Of a stretch of 64,000 bases of DNA, positions 1-15,100 are shown piece after piece. Below the pieces are notes generated by a model. It was given only the letters and a program-made list of their open reading frames with translations, had not been told where the DNA came from and ran no database searches. The DNA comes from Motacilla alba alba (taxonomy: Eukaryota; Chordata; Aves; Passeriformes; Motacillidae): NCBI RefSeq assembly GCF_015832195.1, contig NC_052017.1:104500429-104564428 (forward strand). Direction: 5' to 3'. The position numbers were made by a program, and so were the translations under genes. Every line of letters starts with the position of its first letter. Position 1 is the first letter of the stretch.

Positions 1-3000
1 CTCTCAAAAACTGGAATTTCTCACAATCTTAACAGTAAGATATGTTAGAATTTGGGGTAGGTAAGAGAAGAGGAGGAAATTTCAACTACATTAAATGAAA
101 AATTATTTTGATTTATTAGGAGTACCTAGCAGGCCCAGGGAGAGAAGGAAAGTGTGTGATCCTGCTCACAAGGGAGAGTGAGAAGTAATTCCATTCAGAA
201 AGCATAATCTGTGCAAAACTTTTTTCTTTACAATTTCTACTCTTTCAGTGCACAGTAATGCTGACTGTCTCTACGATTTGTCTGGATTTTAAATCAGATC
301 AGCGTAATTAGCTAACTTTACTTATTAGCTTGAGCTGACTCTAGTGGCACAATGGTTGAATTGGTCGCCATTATATTTGTTTAACTGCTGTAAAGTAAGA
401 TTCTAACAATAGGTTCCTACACTTAAATAGCACTGTCATGCACTGGTGCCCTATCAATCAGTCAGACCTCTCCCTCCTGCTGTCTGCTCTGATAGACAGT
501 TCTGCTGATGTGGAGACTCTGGAAGAAGAGATCAGGAAGAAGGGATGATGGATAAAGACCATCTCCTGTCTTGGAAGGAAATCAGAAAAATCCTTTCTTT
601 GACTATCAACAAGCTGCTTTGTCAAGGTGTCAGAAGATTAATTATGCTCATGCAAGAGGCGAGAGTGGCTGTTTTCCGTGCTGGTTTTGGTGTAATGGGG
701 TGGCATTCTTCTGAACCATGGCAGAGAATTGCAAAGAAAGAGGCTTAAGAGATTTCAGCCCCCTAACATCACTGTCCTGTAAGCATTTGTAAAGCTCTTA
801 GGCACACATCCACAGTACTGTGAAGTTCTGCCAGTAATTGATTAATCAAAGTGTTTGTTTCGAGTGCTGTATGGACTTGATCTCGTGAAACATTTGGTGC
901 CAAATGCTGTTAAAGTCTGTCAGCATTAGTGGTAGTTGGGACTCTATATAGAGCAAGCTTTCAGCAAAAAGATGCAGAAAACTTTTCCACAGCATAACAG
1001 TGAATGTGAAAACATGCAACCACTCACTAGTTTTTTGAGTTTATAAATAAATGAAAGGGAAAATCTACCATAAGTGTTTGGACTATTTCATATTGGATCT
1101 GAGCAAATCTGCTTTGTGTTTTCTTTTATCCATCATCCTTTTGTATGTTTTTGAATAAATTAAATGTAAAGTATAATAAAAAAGGAATAATCTTACATTT
1201 TGAATTAATCTTTTGGGGAATAAATAAAATGTGCTAGCTTTAATTTTGAGCAGATTAGATTTTGGCAAAAAAGAAAAAGTGGGGGTTTTTCTTAGAATAA
1301 ATCTAAATGGTAGACTTGAAGAAATTCACTACTTGAAATATGAGGTCATTTTAACTCAGTCACTTGACATATTAAAAGAGTATCTTCAAAAGCTCTTTCA
1401 ATTTTGAACAAACTAAGTCAGTAAAAGGACTCCTTCCATCTGGCCTAATCTGTCTCACTTAATCCCATGCTCAGATGAAGAGCATTTTTTGTAATCTGCC
1501 AATTTGATACAGTTTTGGGTTTTTTCTTGAAAGAGTCAAGTCTTGAGTTAATAAAAGGGAGAGTTATAGAGCCACATCACTTTATTAGTTGTGGTTTAAG
1601 ATGTTTTGAACGCTAGTGTGCTGTAGTTGAAACTGTAACAAAACCAAACATTTTAAACATGGCTGTGCCTGACCTTGAAATGCTGCTGATAAACGCTAAT
1701 GCTGTTAAATTGCATGCCAAATTAACCCTCATTTCCAAATGCTTTGTGTGTGTGTTTCCTGTAGGATAGGCTTTGATCCTGCCAAGCAACGCTTCTTTTA
1801 CAATCATTTATTTTTTAATGAAGGAAAATCAATGAACAAGCTTCAGTAGCTGATTTCAGCGGTAGTGAAATGAAATGTTTTGTTTTACATCTTTCTGCCA
1901 CTGTGCTTGGTGTACTGTATCAGACACCTGACATGATACAGTGTTTTTGCGTGGAGGTAATGGTGATTTTCATCTTGAAACATTATTTTTATGTGTGTAA
2001 ACCTTATCAAGGATTACAAGTTCATGTGAGAAAGGCGCAGGAAACTGGCTAATAGACTGGGCAAGGAATACTTTCTAAAACAGTCTTTTTTTTGAGTCTT
2101 ACTGAGGCTTAGCATCAGTAAAGTGGGGATTTAATCTAAATTAAGAGAAAAAATGGTAATTGCCTCACAAGTGTTTTTTTGCTTGAAGCATCCGGGCTCA
2201 CATTATTTTAGCAGTTGTCCATTTTGGAATGTTTGTTTTTAATTCAGAAGTTACATTGCAGGAGCATCTGTCTGTGCAAACCTCGGGTTTTTAATTTGCA
2301 TCTTTTGAGAAATACAGACTTGGTATGAGATTTAATGGACCAGCAGGCCTTGTAGGTCTGGTGGTATAAACTCCTCTAAAATCAGACAACAGACATGAGC
2401 AGAACCTGCTCACGTACAGAGACTGGCTTTCTGTTAGTTCTTGTCTGTTGAGGACCTCGAGTGGTCTTGTTTTAAATTGGAAGTGGCTCATTTTAACCTC
2501 TGACAAATGAACTGCCATCTGCATAAATTCATTTGAGGGGGACATTATCTTCCTGTGTGAACTTTGGTGGGAAGTGCTTTCAGGCCATAAAGTGAATCAC
2601 TGAGCTCCCTGGGCTGGAGCTGATATCTTGGTCTCTCTCCCTGGCATCTCCTCCAGGATATCCTCTGTTATGTGTCTTTTCTCTGCCACTGTGCACAAGC
2701 CACCCATACCATGGCTGTGTCCTGTGTAAGGTCTCTGACCTAGCTGTATTACCTTTTCATTTGGAGAGGGAAATACCATGGTCCAAGCTTCCATCTTCAC
2801 CACATCAGGACTATGTTCATTGCACTGGGCAGATGTCTCCTTGTGCCTGGTCGTCATGGCTGTTGTTTTCTGAGTGTCAACTTGATTGCGTTACCTTTCT
2901 TTTTGCACTTCTCTGCCAGCTTTTTTTTTTTTTTTGGTCTCTATAATGTTACACTAAAGGTTTTTATCTTTTCTTTCAAGGCCTTCAAAAAAAAACCCCA

Positions 3001-6000
3001 AACCGTGAGGGTTTGTTCTCTCTGTTATCTGCCACTTGTTCCCCTTTGTTATTGAGATGTCCAGCCCAGTGTCTAATGGGGCAGCTGACCTTGATCCAGA
3101 GCCAGCTGACTTTGATCCAGGGCCAGCCCAGCACTGGTGAGCCTTGTTGGGTTCCCACTCCCTGGCACCATCTCACTTGTGTGGTGCTTTTGCTTATGCT
3201 GGGACATTTTGGCTGCAGGAATGGAAGTGTAGCCACATGGAGCCCGCCCAGACAGCTCCTGAGCCAGGGTGGAAGAGCCTTCTCCAAGCCAGAGATGGCC
3301 AGTTGCTGCACTGGCACCAGCCCTGCTCTGGGAAGGGCTTTTGTTTCACCCTGGTTCTGACCTGACCTTGCTGCTGTCAGGAGAACTGCTTAAACATCTC
3401 TGCTCTGTGGTCCTACTCTCTGGAATTGGATTTTCCTGTTACCCAGTGTATTCCAGCACCCACTTCTCTGTGTGCTGGGGGTAACCGTGTTCCTTTGTGT
3501 GGCCTGTTGTCTCATGTGGATGCTTGGGGAAGCAGCCAATCTGTAGGTCAGGGCAGCGTTTTTCCCAATACATACACTGCCAGCTCCAAGGTGACAAACT
3601 ATTGGAAAAGTGTATTTATGTGCTTTACCTTCATAAAGATGCAGGCTATTTTAGAGACCTGTGGGGGTGGAGAGGTGTGAAGAGTTGGGAGGGAGTAAGC
3701 TCTGAGAGCAAGACTCGGGATTTTACAAAGGCTCTGTTTTGTTTGTGAGCTTTTAAAGCATCATCCCCTTTCCAACTCTAAATACAAGAATTAACATTGC
3801 TCCAGCACAGTAAACTTTGATGCACAGCTGTTTCTTTATGCCTACTTTGTAGGACCCTGGATTTGCCTCCAGGAAAATCCAGGGACAAGGTTTCCAGTTT
3901 GTGCCTGATGGTGGGGATTTGCAGCGGTATGAATGGAAGCAGAGGGGAGGCCTTGCCTCTGGAGCAGCAGCAGATGCAGCTCGTGGGCGAGTGGATTGCT
4001 CATGGCAGTGCTGAAGTGCCGCTGGAGGGGCTGTCTGGAGGTCTAGTCCAGCTCCTGCTCTTAACAGGTCTGTTGCCAGCATTTGTGTTAGAGGAGGATG
4101 AGAAGGTGATAGGGTATAACCAAAGATATTGCTATATTATAGCTGAGAGGACCTTCGGGAATGCTAATTGTGAGAGGAAGAGGTGATGGGTTTATTGTTG
4201 CCTCCTTTTAGCAGCATTTCTCTGAGAATTTAAGAGAAAATGAGTTCTGCAGAAATGACCTTTTCTTCACCTCTTACTGGCTCTTGAAAAGCCTGTGCTC
4301 CCTGAGCTGTCCACACAAACACAAAAAATCCAAAGAAAAATGCAAGTGCACATGCTCCAAGGGATAGTTAACCATGTCTAAAAAAATCCTCATCGCTGCT
4401 ATTATGTTAGAGGGCAGTTGTTTCTGAGAAAAATTGATTTTTTCCCCCACTTTAATACCTTAAAAATGCTTTTATACTATCCCTAAGGAAAAAGTGGTAA
4501 GTTCTAAATAACTAACTAGAAGCTTTTTGAAGCCTGGAATATCTTTGTTGTTCTCCCTGTGCATATGTTTTCCCGAGACTAAGGGCTTTGTTAAGATGTA
4601 GAAATAATATTTGGAAAGAGATAAGGTATCTGATCTTGCTAAGTCTTACACTTTTCTGTAGAAATTCAAGGTAATTGAAGATGCTGTTTTTTTCATTTTA
4701 AAATTGGGTGTAGAGCAGATAAAAAGTGAGCTTCAAAAGAGGCTGTTCTGGAAAGGAAGTAACTTGAGAAAAACGGGCAATTGAACAGGAATTGGTTTTT
4801 TAGTTTTCCTTTGAGCACAAAGTGTTCCTGTTACACTTGCTGACCTAGTTGTCTCACCATTATTTCAGAACGTACTTATTTTCTCTTTGGTATTTTTGTC
4901 TTTCTATTCTTGGAGGAGTAATGTGCAACATTTACCTGGTACCTGACAGTAGATCAGTCACATCTCTGCCTTCCTAAATGAGACTCTTTCTGTCTGATAC
5001 TATTTTGGTTTTTTAAAGGAGGATAACCTGTATTTTTCTGTCTTGACAGATTAATGGCCATGAATGACACCTTGCAATAAAATCAACATTCTGGCACAGT
5101 CCCTGTTGGTCCTTTTGTGTTTGCAGGGTAGGAATCCCTGATCTCCAGGTTGTTTTCTGTGCAAACACTGGGAGAATTCTGGGACCAACAAGGTTGAGCT
5201 GACCTTATGTGCTGGCCTGCTCACTGCCACTGACTGTCATGTTTCAAAGGTTAAGCTAACTGTGGATGAAATGTAATCAGTAGTGCACTGGATCCTTTCC
5301 AGAGCTCACTGGAGGAGTGCAATAACCAGCATTGTTAGCTTTAGGAGAGCAAGAGACAGAGGTCATTACCTGTGTGCGTCTGAGCATGAGGAACCAACTG
5401 CCTTTCCTGCTACCTCCCACGTATGTTTATTTAAATCTTATCTGGAATTGTTATCCAGCTGGCCCTTGCTTTTTAAAAAAATATGTCTGTTTATTCTTCA
5501 TACACTAATTTTCATCCTTCTGTTGCTTTCTCATAGTTTCCATGAGAAAAATGTGCTTCTCTCAAACCCTGTCATTAGATGGGATGAGAATTGGTACTTG
5601 GGGAAGCAGAAAAGGCTGAAAGAAAGAATTGCTGTGGTTTTAGATGACAGCCAAACCTAGGCTGGGGTAAACCAGACACAGACACTTTTAAGACAGACAC
5701 ATAATGCACCAGCAGAAGGAAGATGATCGTAGTAAATTTTCCCTCCCTCACTACTGGGTAGCAAGGTAAAGAGCTGGTAAAATAGGAAGCTGGCAAGGGA
5801 CAGAGAGCAAGTGTGGGAGGAGGAGGCCAAACAGAAGCACTGAAGCAAAGATAGCATTTCTGAGAATTGATTTCCTGTTTCTTTCTATAGTCAACCAGTC
5901 ATTTTCCCCAACTCTGTCATTTGTGCAGTACTTTCAGTCCCCAGCATTCAGATCTCCAGCAGGAGCCTGTTCTCAGCATCAGATAAAAAGGCTTTCTGGA

Positions 6001-9000
6001 AGGCACCAGAAGCATATAGGATGTGGTGGAGAAGTACTGCTTCTTGTCACATTAGGAATTTCAAGGGTGACAGGCACTGAAGTCAGTTTTGTTTTGTTTT
6101 GTTTTTTAACCTGTATAGCTTTTACACTACCTGCCCTCTGAAAATGCCTATACAATAATAATAGATGTAAATGAGGAGCAAAAAATTGTCTTCCTTTTGA
6201 ATTCTGTGGAAAGATTCTTTTTCACTCAATCAAAGCATTTTCTTTTCTTTATAGGTTGGGGTGTGGGTATGGCCTTGAAAACCATACATTTAGCAGAAAT
6301 TGAGACTTTTTCCTTGAAAGAAGAGAGGGACAGATTTCAGAGAAATCTGGGGGACTTAATTTCAGAGAAAATCAGAGCTGTAGAGAGGATTAGATTATCT
6401 TGATACATGTTTTGTTATACACTTGTGATTATTGTGTTATAATCAACTGGTGGGAGTATGAATGTCTTTTTCAGGATCTTTCTGTATGGGCTTTTCATTT
6501 TGAGTTAGTTTCTAAAGAAGCCCTGACAAAAATAGAGCCCTGTACCTGTTCATAGGAAAGTCAGCTCCGTTCAGAAAAGCTCAGTGTAAGTTGGTTATGA
6601 TGTCATGAGAAGAAAATGCCGCTACTCTCCTTAGCCCACCTTTATCAGCCTCAGGTTTGTAATCACAAGCAGAGAGAGTTCCTTAGCACTGTTTTTATCT
6701 GTTGCCCGTTCCTGTACTTCAAAAGTAGAATAATCTTTTTTTTATTCCTAGTCTTCGTAAAATCTCTCTACTTCAGTATGTGTGAGAGAGGACAAGATAT
6801 TCGCCTTCTATTTACTTTTCTTACGAAATTCTTATTTCTGAAAGGCTTTTTTTTTTTTTTCCCTTGACCGTTTTTTTCATTTCTCCTCATGCCAGAGCAC
6901 TGGAGATGTGGAAGGATTGAGTAAAAGCACCAGCAACTGTCTGATCCTTGTGAATGCAGAGCAGTATTCTTTCCCAGTCCTGCAGCTTTCACATGTCTCT
7001 TTTTCTGTGCTAGATTTCTGTGTTAATTGTTCAAAGAGCAGCTTGATTTCTCTTCTCACCTTGAGGTAGAATGCTTCCATAGCCACTTCTGTAAATATTC
7101 CTGGACTTCTAGTATGGCAAGCAGTGTCTGGGTCAGACATAATTTCTCTATGAATGGCTCCTAGTCTACTGGGACAACTATTCCAATGTCAAATATTTGT
7201 GGTCCAAAATTGTGCTCAAGGAAACTCTCTGGGCATTGTACATCAGTAGGAGTAGTGAAGATGCCCTGGTCTGTTTGTGGTTTTCCTATCAGGTCTGTAA
7301 GGAACCCATCCATTTTTCTGTGTATGTGGGGGCCCTTCTAGAGACCTTGTGCCAGCTCTGCTGAATGACCTTAGGAACAAAACCACCAGTTTCTTCTACC
7401 TCCCAGGTGTTCAACCAACTGCCCAGAACTGGGTCCATGGCATTCCCAGCTAGGGGAATACTTGTGAGTCAGGTGCTTGCCCCTATGTTGAAATAACTCG
7501 AATTCCTCAAAGGGACGAAAGCTTTTAACATTAGCATTTTTAGGAAGGTCTGCTCATAATCAGAGTTTCTGCACAAGAAACAGCACATAAACAGGAAGTC
7601 CTGATGGAGTTTCTGTTTTTCTGGAATATCTTAGTGATGGGAGAATTTGGGCAACACAACTTGAAATAAATAGCCTTGCTTGGGAAAGCCATTTGTAATT
7701 CCAATATGGTCTGCTTGTATTAAATATTTAAAGGAGTTCTTTTTTTTTAATATTCTGAACTGATCTGCTTCTTGGCTTAGAGTGCTCTGATATTTTATTA
7801 GAAAGATGCAGTGTAAAATCACTAATCATAATCTGACTGTTCATGGCTACCAAGCATGTTGTTTTCTCTTTGCAGCACCAAGGCCAACAAAGGCATTAAA
7901 GTGGATGACTTAATGTGATTACTAGCTGCATCCATCTTTGTATTCAGACTGGCTGATTGCTATAAATACAAACACAAGTTTCTTTGACTGGTGACAGGCT
8001 GAATCTCCCCAGTATAAGGGTTCAAGATGAGCCAGGTGTACAGCAGTATCTTGTGTTTACCCTCCACTTACATTTCTACAGCACATATGTGTGCACATTT
8101 TGGTCACACGTCATATTTCTTTTGAAATCTCCTTTCTTTTTGACTCTGTTCTTCACACCTTTCATGTTTTCCTTCTGTGGATTTATAAAGGCGTGTTTAT
8201 GCCTGAGTGCTGTTTTGGGTAAGAAGGTATCTTTAAAAGAACAGTAAGAGAAGAGGGGCTTCTACTCTGCCTGTCTTGTGCCCATCCATCTTTTTCTCTT
8301 GGGTTATGTATGTGGCAAAAATACTAGAAGCAGCATGGATACCATGGTAGTATTCCAGAGCAGAGTGGTTTGGAACCAGGGAAAAACAGTATGTGCACAG
8401 TACCTACTCCATGCCATTGGTTTTTTGGACTTTGATGGGTATATTGGCACAGATGTCCCCAGAGATGGCCATATTCTAGAATTAGAGTCCTGCATCGCAT
8501 CTTTCCCCTTTCAGATGTGTTTCATGGCTGTGTATTTTGAAAAAGTCACCAAGTAGCAGAAGGTGTTTGCAAAGTTTTTTCTGACAAGCCTTTCACTGAG
8601 CCTCGATAGCAGGATTTCCAGGTCAGTGCATACCATATATTTGTGTCTGGACACAGCTGCAGGTTGTGCTTTTATGCTGTCCCCACCAGACTCGGCTGAG
8701 ATGTTTTTCTGGGTCTGTTTTCTCTGCATTTGCCACTGAGAGGAATCAGCTGGCTGTGGATAGATATGCTTCATATGTGAGATCCCATCCTTACTGACGC
8801 TAGTGGGCTTAGTTGCTGTATGTGTTCCAAACCCAGGGAAGAGCTGTGGTGTTCCAGGAAGGCTTGTTCCCTCACCGTGTGTCAGCTCTGTGTTGTGTGC
8901 TAGCAACAAGAGATGCAGAGAGCAAAGCTAGCAAGCTGAAATGTTCTCTGCATACCACAGTGTTCCTCAGAAATTTCTTCTAGCTCCTGAATATTTCATA

Positions 9001-9110
9001 GCAGGACAATTTGCTGTCTTGTGAAGAAAGAAAAAGACTTGTTCTGGCTTTGAGCATGTAAGACAAAATTGCGGCAAATTTTCCAATTTTACTCTGAAAA
9101 GTTTTGATTT

Positions 9111-9127
9111 CTCTCTCTCTCTCTCTC
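9111..9127. repeat. (CT)8 microsatellite
   Basis: A short, perfect CT dinucleotide run. It is the clearest dinucleotide microsatellite in the left part of the window. Confidence 0.9.
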
Positions 9128-12100
9128 CCTGGTGTCTGCATATTCTTACAGACTTTTGTGTTTGAGTTTTGGAGTTTGGTCCTTGTGATTATAGTGTGCC
9201 TGGGCTTTTTTTGGTATAAAAATCCTGTTTTAAGCTTCTAATAAGAAATATAACATGATTCTTTCCTGTGTTGACAGTAAGTGAGGCACACATGTGAGGA
9301 GATGGGGACTGGGGGGAGAAGGCAGCCTTCTTGTGTACATGAGAATATTGTAGAATGCGCATTTTCTGCAGGAGACTTTTAAATACAGATAAAACTAGTG
9401 AATCTGTTCCTCAAGCTTAGCCATATGTGTTAAGTCTTCTAACTGAAATCTCTACAACGGATTTAAAAATCATTATTAGACCTTTAAAACATCATAAAGA
9501 TTCAAAGACAAAGAGGGCAGTTTGCCTCTTTGAATTATATGGTGTTCAAGGATGTGTTATTTCAGGAGCTTTTCCAAGACACTGCACTGTCACAGCTTCA
9601 TTGCTTCAAATGTCACTTCAAGTAGGAGCAGTTTTTATAACTACACAGTAAACTCAAGATGGTTTAATGGAAATGATTTCTTCATGTGTCAAAATGACCC
9701 CTTTGTTTCTCATTTTACTCTTTTGTTGCCTGCAGCTAATCTGGTTTTTGGGTTATCAGATCCAAGCATCTTACAATGCTGACTCTAGCAGCGGCATTCA
9801 GCTGGAATGCTGCCTTTTGTTTACTGGTTTCACCAGGCCTCCAGTGCTTTCTTTGGTCATCTGGTGGCTCCACTAATGTGATTTGCGCTCCCAGGCTCTG
9901 CAGGTAGTCATGGGCTTTTAAAGGGAATTAGAGGAAAGCCTGCCACCCTGGTTGCTAATGAATCCACAGGGTATTTCTTACTGGTGTTTTGTTTTTCCAG
10001 ATTCTTTTTTCTGTTTTATGGTATTTTTCTTCTGTCTGCTTGGACTTCAGTTTCTAAAGTGGGTTTACCTGGCTGGGGTGTGGTGACATTCACTTTTCTT
10101 GAAATAGAAGTACCAAATCCTGTTGATCAGCATGTCTATTTGGGGTTTTCTCAGGAACTGTAAATAGGTATGGAAAAAATAGATAGCTGCACAAATACTC
10201 AAAACTTCTTTATTACAATACATATTTTACAAAGCTTGTTCTTGGTAATAGGGAATGTGGTAAAAAGAGACAAACTTCCACCTTCATGAAAACTTTATTA
10301 AAATAGGAAATGTTGGCTCATGGAGGGAAGTTGAAGTGTTTTGCTAATGAAGTGGCAGCTGAAATACTGAATTTGTGCAAGCACACCAGGAGAAGATGCA
10401 AGTTTATAAACACCCTCAGTGCAGTCTTACAAATATGAGACGGTGAAGGACAAAGTCAAAGAAATATTCTATTACAGTTTTTACAAAAAAAAACAAGTGA
10501 AGAGGATTTTGTTAATATGAAAAGCATATGCACAAAAGAGCATATACTATTAAAACATCTTTTACTCTTTTTCTGGAGCAAAGGAGAGTTTCAGACTCTG
10601 AGGAGTTGAGTAGCATGTCAGATGCTGAGTAAGATGCCATTCCTTCTTACATCCACAACCTCTTACTTAAGTATCCTTGTGGATTTGAGTGGGGATTATT
10701 GGAGTGATTAGGGTTGGTTAGGTTTTTTTTTTCCCCCAGATTAGTCCTGCAGTTTTGTTAGGGCCAGTATTTGGCTTGCACAAAAACAAGCACAATGTCA
10801 ATGTTTTTGAAGCTTCACTCTAGTCTAATTAAGACTCAAGCTCCTGTGGCAGGATGTGCAATGTTTTTATGTTTTCATAACATATTTTTCATCCATTTAT
10901 GTTGTTTTAGAATGGAAGAGAAAAAAATCTGTGAGGAAAGCAAAATCTAAATAAGACTTTGGAAATAAATGGGCCCCTTCCATGCAAAAATAGTTAATAT
11001 TGAATCTATTCTTATTGTTGTTTACCTTGAGAGCAAGTCTATCTGTTTACCCAAGTCTGAAGAATTTAGACTGGTAGGAGTTGTGCCACTGATACGTGGT
11101 TTATAGGGTTGGGTCTTAAGAGTAGAAGAAAGCTTTAGAAAAGCTGAAGACACAAACATGTTTCAGTGTCCTTGCTTTGTACTCTTCCACAGTGTTGGTG
11201 CTGTAGGATTTATGTTTATATTATATGTGTGTGTTTATGTTTTTTACTATACAAACTGAATACCACAGCATTAAATTGTGTTCTAAGAATGTCAGTATAG
11301 TTGTTGAATTGTTGAATTTTTCACTTCAGAAAAAAAAACCAACAAACAAACCACCAAACCTGTAGAAATTTGGGTGCAGTGGCTTTAATAGTGGACAAAT
11401 AAAGCAAGAGTGTATCGATTGAGTTTTACGTGGCTGACAGCAGCACTGAAGGTACTCATGATGCAGAAGTTTGTGACCCATGAAATCTCCATTTTCCTTC
11501 TATTGGTAATGTACCTTGAAGTACAGAAGCCTGGAAAATGCATCCTGGGTGACCTAGCACATTGATTATCTACAAACAGAAAATTTTTTGAGCTTATTGC
11601 TAAAAACGTGTTTGGTACTAGTAAATAAAAGGGATAGGCTTAAATTAGATTGTTAAACAAGTGTTCCATGAGCACAAATTCACTAAGGCAACGGCCAATC
11701 CAAGATCTGCTATATTTCCCTCTAAAATGCTAATTTCAGATGCTTGTCCATTTTGCTGATTCAGCTTCATCAGCTTGCATGCCGGTGCCCAAAAATCAAA
11801 ATTTTCCCTTAAAAATGGTACTTGTGTCTGACTGAAGGAAATAAAGGGCAGTAAGGAATTGAGCAGAGTTGTTTCTAAAACGGGTAAGTATCCAAGGTTC
11901 ATGAAAAGAAGCCTGTAGCACACAGGCACACCAGCAGGCAGATTTTACAGCTCTGTCCAGAGCACAGAAGGAAGATAAATCATGGCCATCCCCCTCTCAT
12001 TTTTGAAATGGTTCAACCCTGGGGTTTAGCTGAAGGACTTAAGGAGTTTTTGAAGTGCAAATAGACTGGTGAAGGGTAAACCTTTTCAGAGTTTCATTTA

Positions 12101-15100
12101 GATGGATTTTTTTTTTTCTATGTGGATTTCTGGCACCAGCTGAGATCTGGAAAGCCACAGGATTGTTTTGTTTTTGATCAATCAAGCAAGCAGAACTTGC
12201 CATGGGGGTGTACATTCTCTGCATACATATTGATCCTATTGTGTTTAAAAGTAGTTAATTTAATCAGGGCTTTTTGAAACCTTCCCTGGTAAAACTTGCA
12301 TTAATGAAGCTGTCATTTCAAGGTCATGTTTCAGTGTCAATAACTTAATGGTAATGACAGAAGTTACCTGTAAGTTTATCAATTTTTCAGTCATTCCATG
12401 TTAAAATTGCATTGAATGAGAAGTGATTTTGCATACATGCATGTGAAAATGTTCAGCTTCAATTGGAAAATGTGAATCTCATTGAATGAGAGATTTTCAA
12501 AGCAGTCTAGAGTTACCAAACACATTAATACTGACAGTTCTGATACTATTCACTGCTGCTTGGATCAGTACCCTTGGCCTGCCCTATTCCATATGGAGTT
12601 TGACTCCAATAATCTATTATACACCTTGTCTCTTCCAGCAAAATGGTTGTAATATCAGAGGTTTTTTCTAAGGCCCTTTCTAGTAGCTTTGACCTCTTAC
12701 TCACATTTTGTCTTGTTTAAAAGCAGCAGCATGCAGAAGATGGATTGCATATTAATTATAAACACTTCCCTCTACTGTGATAAATATTTGGAGATAAAAT
12801 GTGTAAGGGCTGGCTGCTTGATAAGATGCCCATTTGAGTGCAGAGTACAGATTTTTTAAGGCAGGATACAGTTTACTACTTTTTCATCCATATCTGATGC
12901 CAAGATATTCAAGGATTTTGAGTGAAAGCATTGTACATTTTCAAGCCTTTTTTTCCTGTGAGGATGTTACGTGCAGACATCATTATTTGCTTCTTTGATT
13001 TATTTGGGTTGGAAGGAGCTTCAGAAGGTTGTTCTGGACACGGTGACACTCAAGGTATAATGGAATTAGTGCATTCTGATACCACAGCAGAATGTCCAAC
13101 TACATCCCCCAGAGTCAATCTTCTCATTTCTTTTCTTCTTGGTAGTTGCAGTATGCCTTGAACTCTGCCAGTTGCTGAGATATGAGGTGGAAAGCAGAGT
13201 CTTGCATAAAACTTTTTCAATCATATACCAGTAATGGTCTTTTGTAGATTTTCCTGTTCATATTTTTCCCAGCTGAAGGGGATTTTATCAAAGATTTTGG
13301 TGTCAGATCACTCAGGGGCTCAGAATGGGAGAGGAACTCTTAAAGGTGGTCTGAGGCCCAGAGCTGGGATCCTCTTTAGGAAGGACCAAAGTTGGTTTTT
13401 AGTTTAATTTCTCTGTGTTGGATGTCCAAAATGGTGCTGCAGAATGGCATACTGTGGGAAAATGGCCTGTATTAAAAAATGGTGTATTTATACATTACTT
13501 CTGCATTTACAGTCCGGTGGTTTGATGTGGTCTGCTATGAGAGCACAGCAGAAACCTTCTACATCAGAATAGGGACCTAAAATCATGACTCACCACAAAT
13601 TAATAAATATGGCTAAGTACAATCAATACATAAATCTTAAGAAGTCCATGTTATGATTTTTCCCTGACTTTACACTGGACAGAGGATGTTTGGTTATCAG
13701 GCCTCCTATTTTATTTTGCAACTCTAACTTTACGTTTGTATAACTCACATGTTCTCAGTCTCATGTACTGTAATGATGGTTATTTCTTGAAGGGTTTGGA
13801 AACTGAACATGAGATGCTGTTTAAAGCTTTACTGAGAGACACTGAAATTCTTTGTATCTCACTGCAGAGAAGGGGTTCTCAGCATTTGTGACGTCACTTT
13901 TGCAGATATGTCACCAGAAGAAGCTAATATGACCTTTCTTTTTTTTTTTAAGTAATATTTTCTACCACCCAGGACTCTTCAACAAGTCCTGTTCCACTGA
14001 CTGGATGGAGAATTCCGGATGTGTTTCAAATCAGCAGTTTTTAGCTCAGTCTTACATAGAAGCAAAGAGGGCAGATTTTTGTTTAGGAACAGGCATCACT
14101 CTATAGCTGGATATGTGGGTGTTGGCTGGAAAATCTATCATTCTAATTTAATTTTTTTTTAAGTGGTGCATGCTCAAATGTCAAAACACTGAGGGGTTTT
14201 TACTTGCAGATTACAGATTTATCAAGCAGCTGTGACATTAAAGTAATCTTACTCTGGTTACAGTATGCATTTTTCAAGGGCACAGGCTTGCATGATGATT
14301 CTGAATTCCTGTGGAATTTAACTGAGCAACAGCTGGTCTGTAGGATGTGTAGATTTTAACAAGGTAATGTCTGTGTTTTGGCAAAGGACTTGTGTGACCT
14401 TCTGCTGAAGCTGTTCCAAAGTGCCTTCTTCCTCCATTCAAGTCTGTAGGGGTCCTGAAACAGTATTTGTGTGAATTTTCTCCATTCTCTCTTCTCCTCT
14501 TGATTTTATCACAAGTAAATTCTACAAAATTCTTCAGTGGGGTTTTAGGAGGAAGAAAAAAGAAAATAACAAGGTCATCAACACTACTAACTACAGCTTA
14601 GGATAGAAAGAATACAGTTTTTGGCTTGTAATTGTGTCAGATTCCTTTTCCCCACAATTGTTGGTTGGGTTTTTTTTCACTTGAGAGAGGTTTATGGTGC
14701 TGTCTCTGCCAGGATAACTGTGTCTCAGGGTTGAAGTTGTATTTCTTCCTGAGTTCCTAGAGGTGATGTTATCTTTTGTTCACTCAACAGTATGGTCATT
14801 CCTGAGAGCATCTGTCACTTTAGGCACTGTAAGATGGATGAGTCTCAAGTGAACTGCTGGTTGAAGCAAATGGTAAAAATAAGAAAAGACGTGGGGGTTG
14901 GGGATCTTCAGAGGGGACAGACAACAAGGAAGCACTGTTAAAAATCAAAAGTAAGCTATTCCATAGTGGAAGAAAGAGCCAAGATGTGGGTCACGTTAGC
15001 AGATCTCAGAGGTCTTGGCAATGGAGATTGGTGGTTGATGAATTCTGAAGAGATCTTCTGCAACTTGGCAAAAATACTGTTGATTTTTTCCTATTTCATT

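Noticed and set aside
2706..2744. aggtctctgacct as an oestrogen-response element
   Set aside because: The palindrome has overlapping half-sites with the wrong spacing for AGGTCAnnnTGACCT.
5283..5660. 125-codon open frame on the + strand
   Set aside because: Low-complexity hydrophobic middle part, no family, no exon signals; likely chance.
8511..8909. 132-codon open frame on the minus strand
   Set aside because: Looks partly protein-like, but I recognise no domain and there is no supporting splice or promoter signal.
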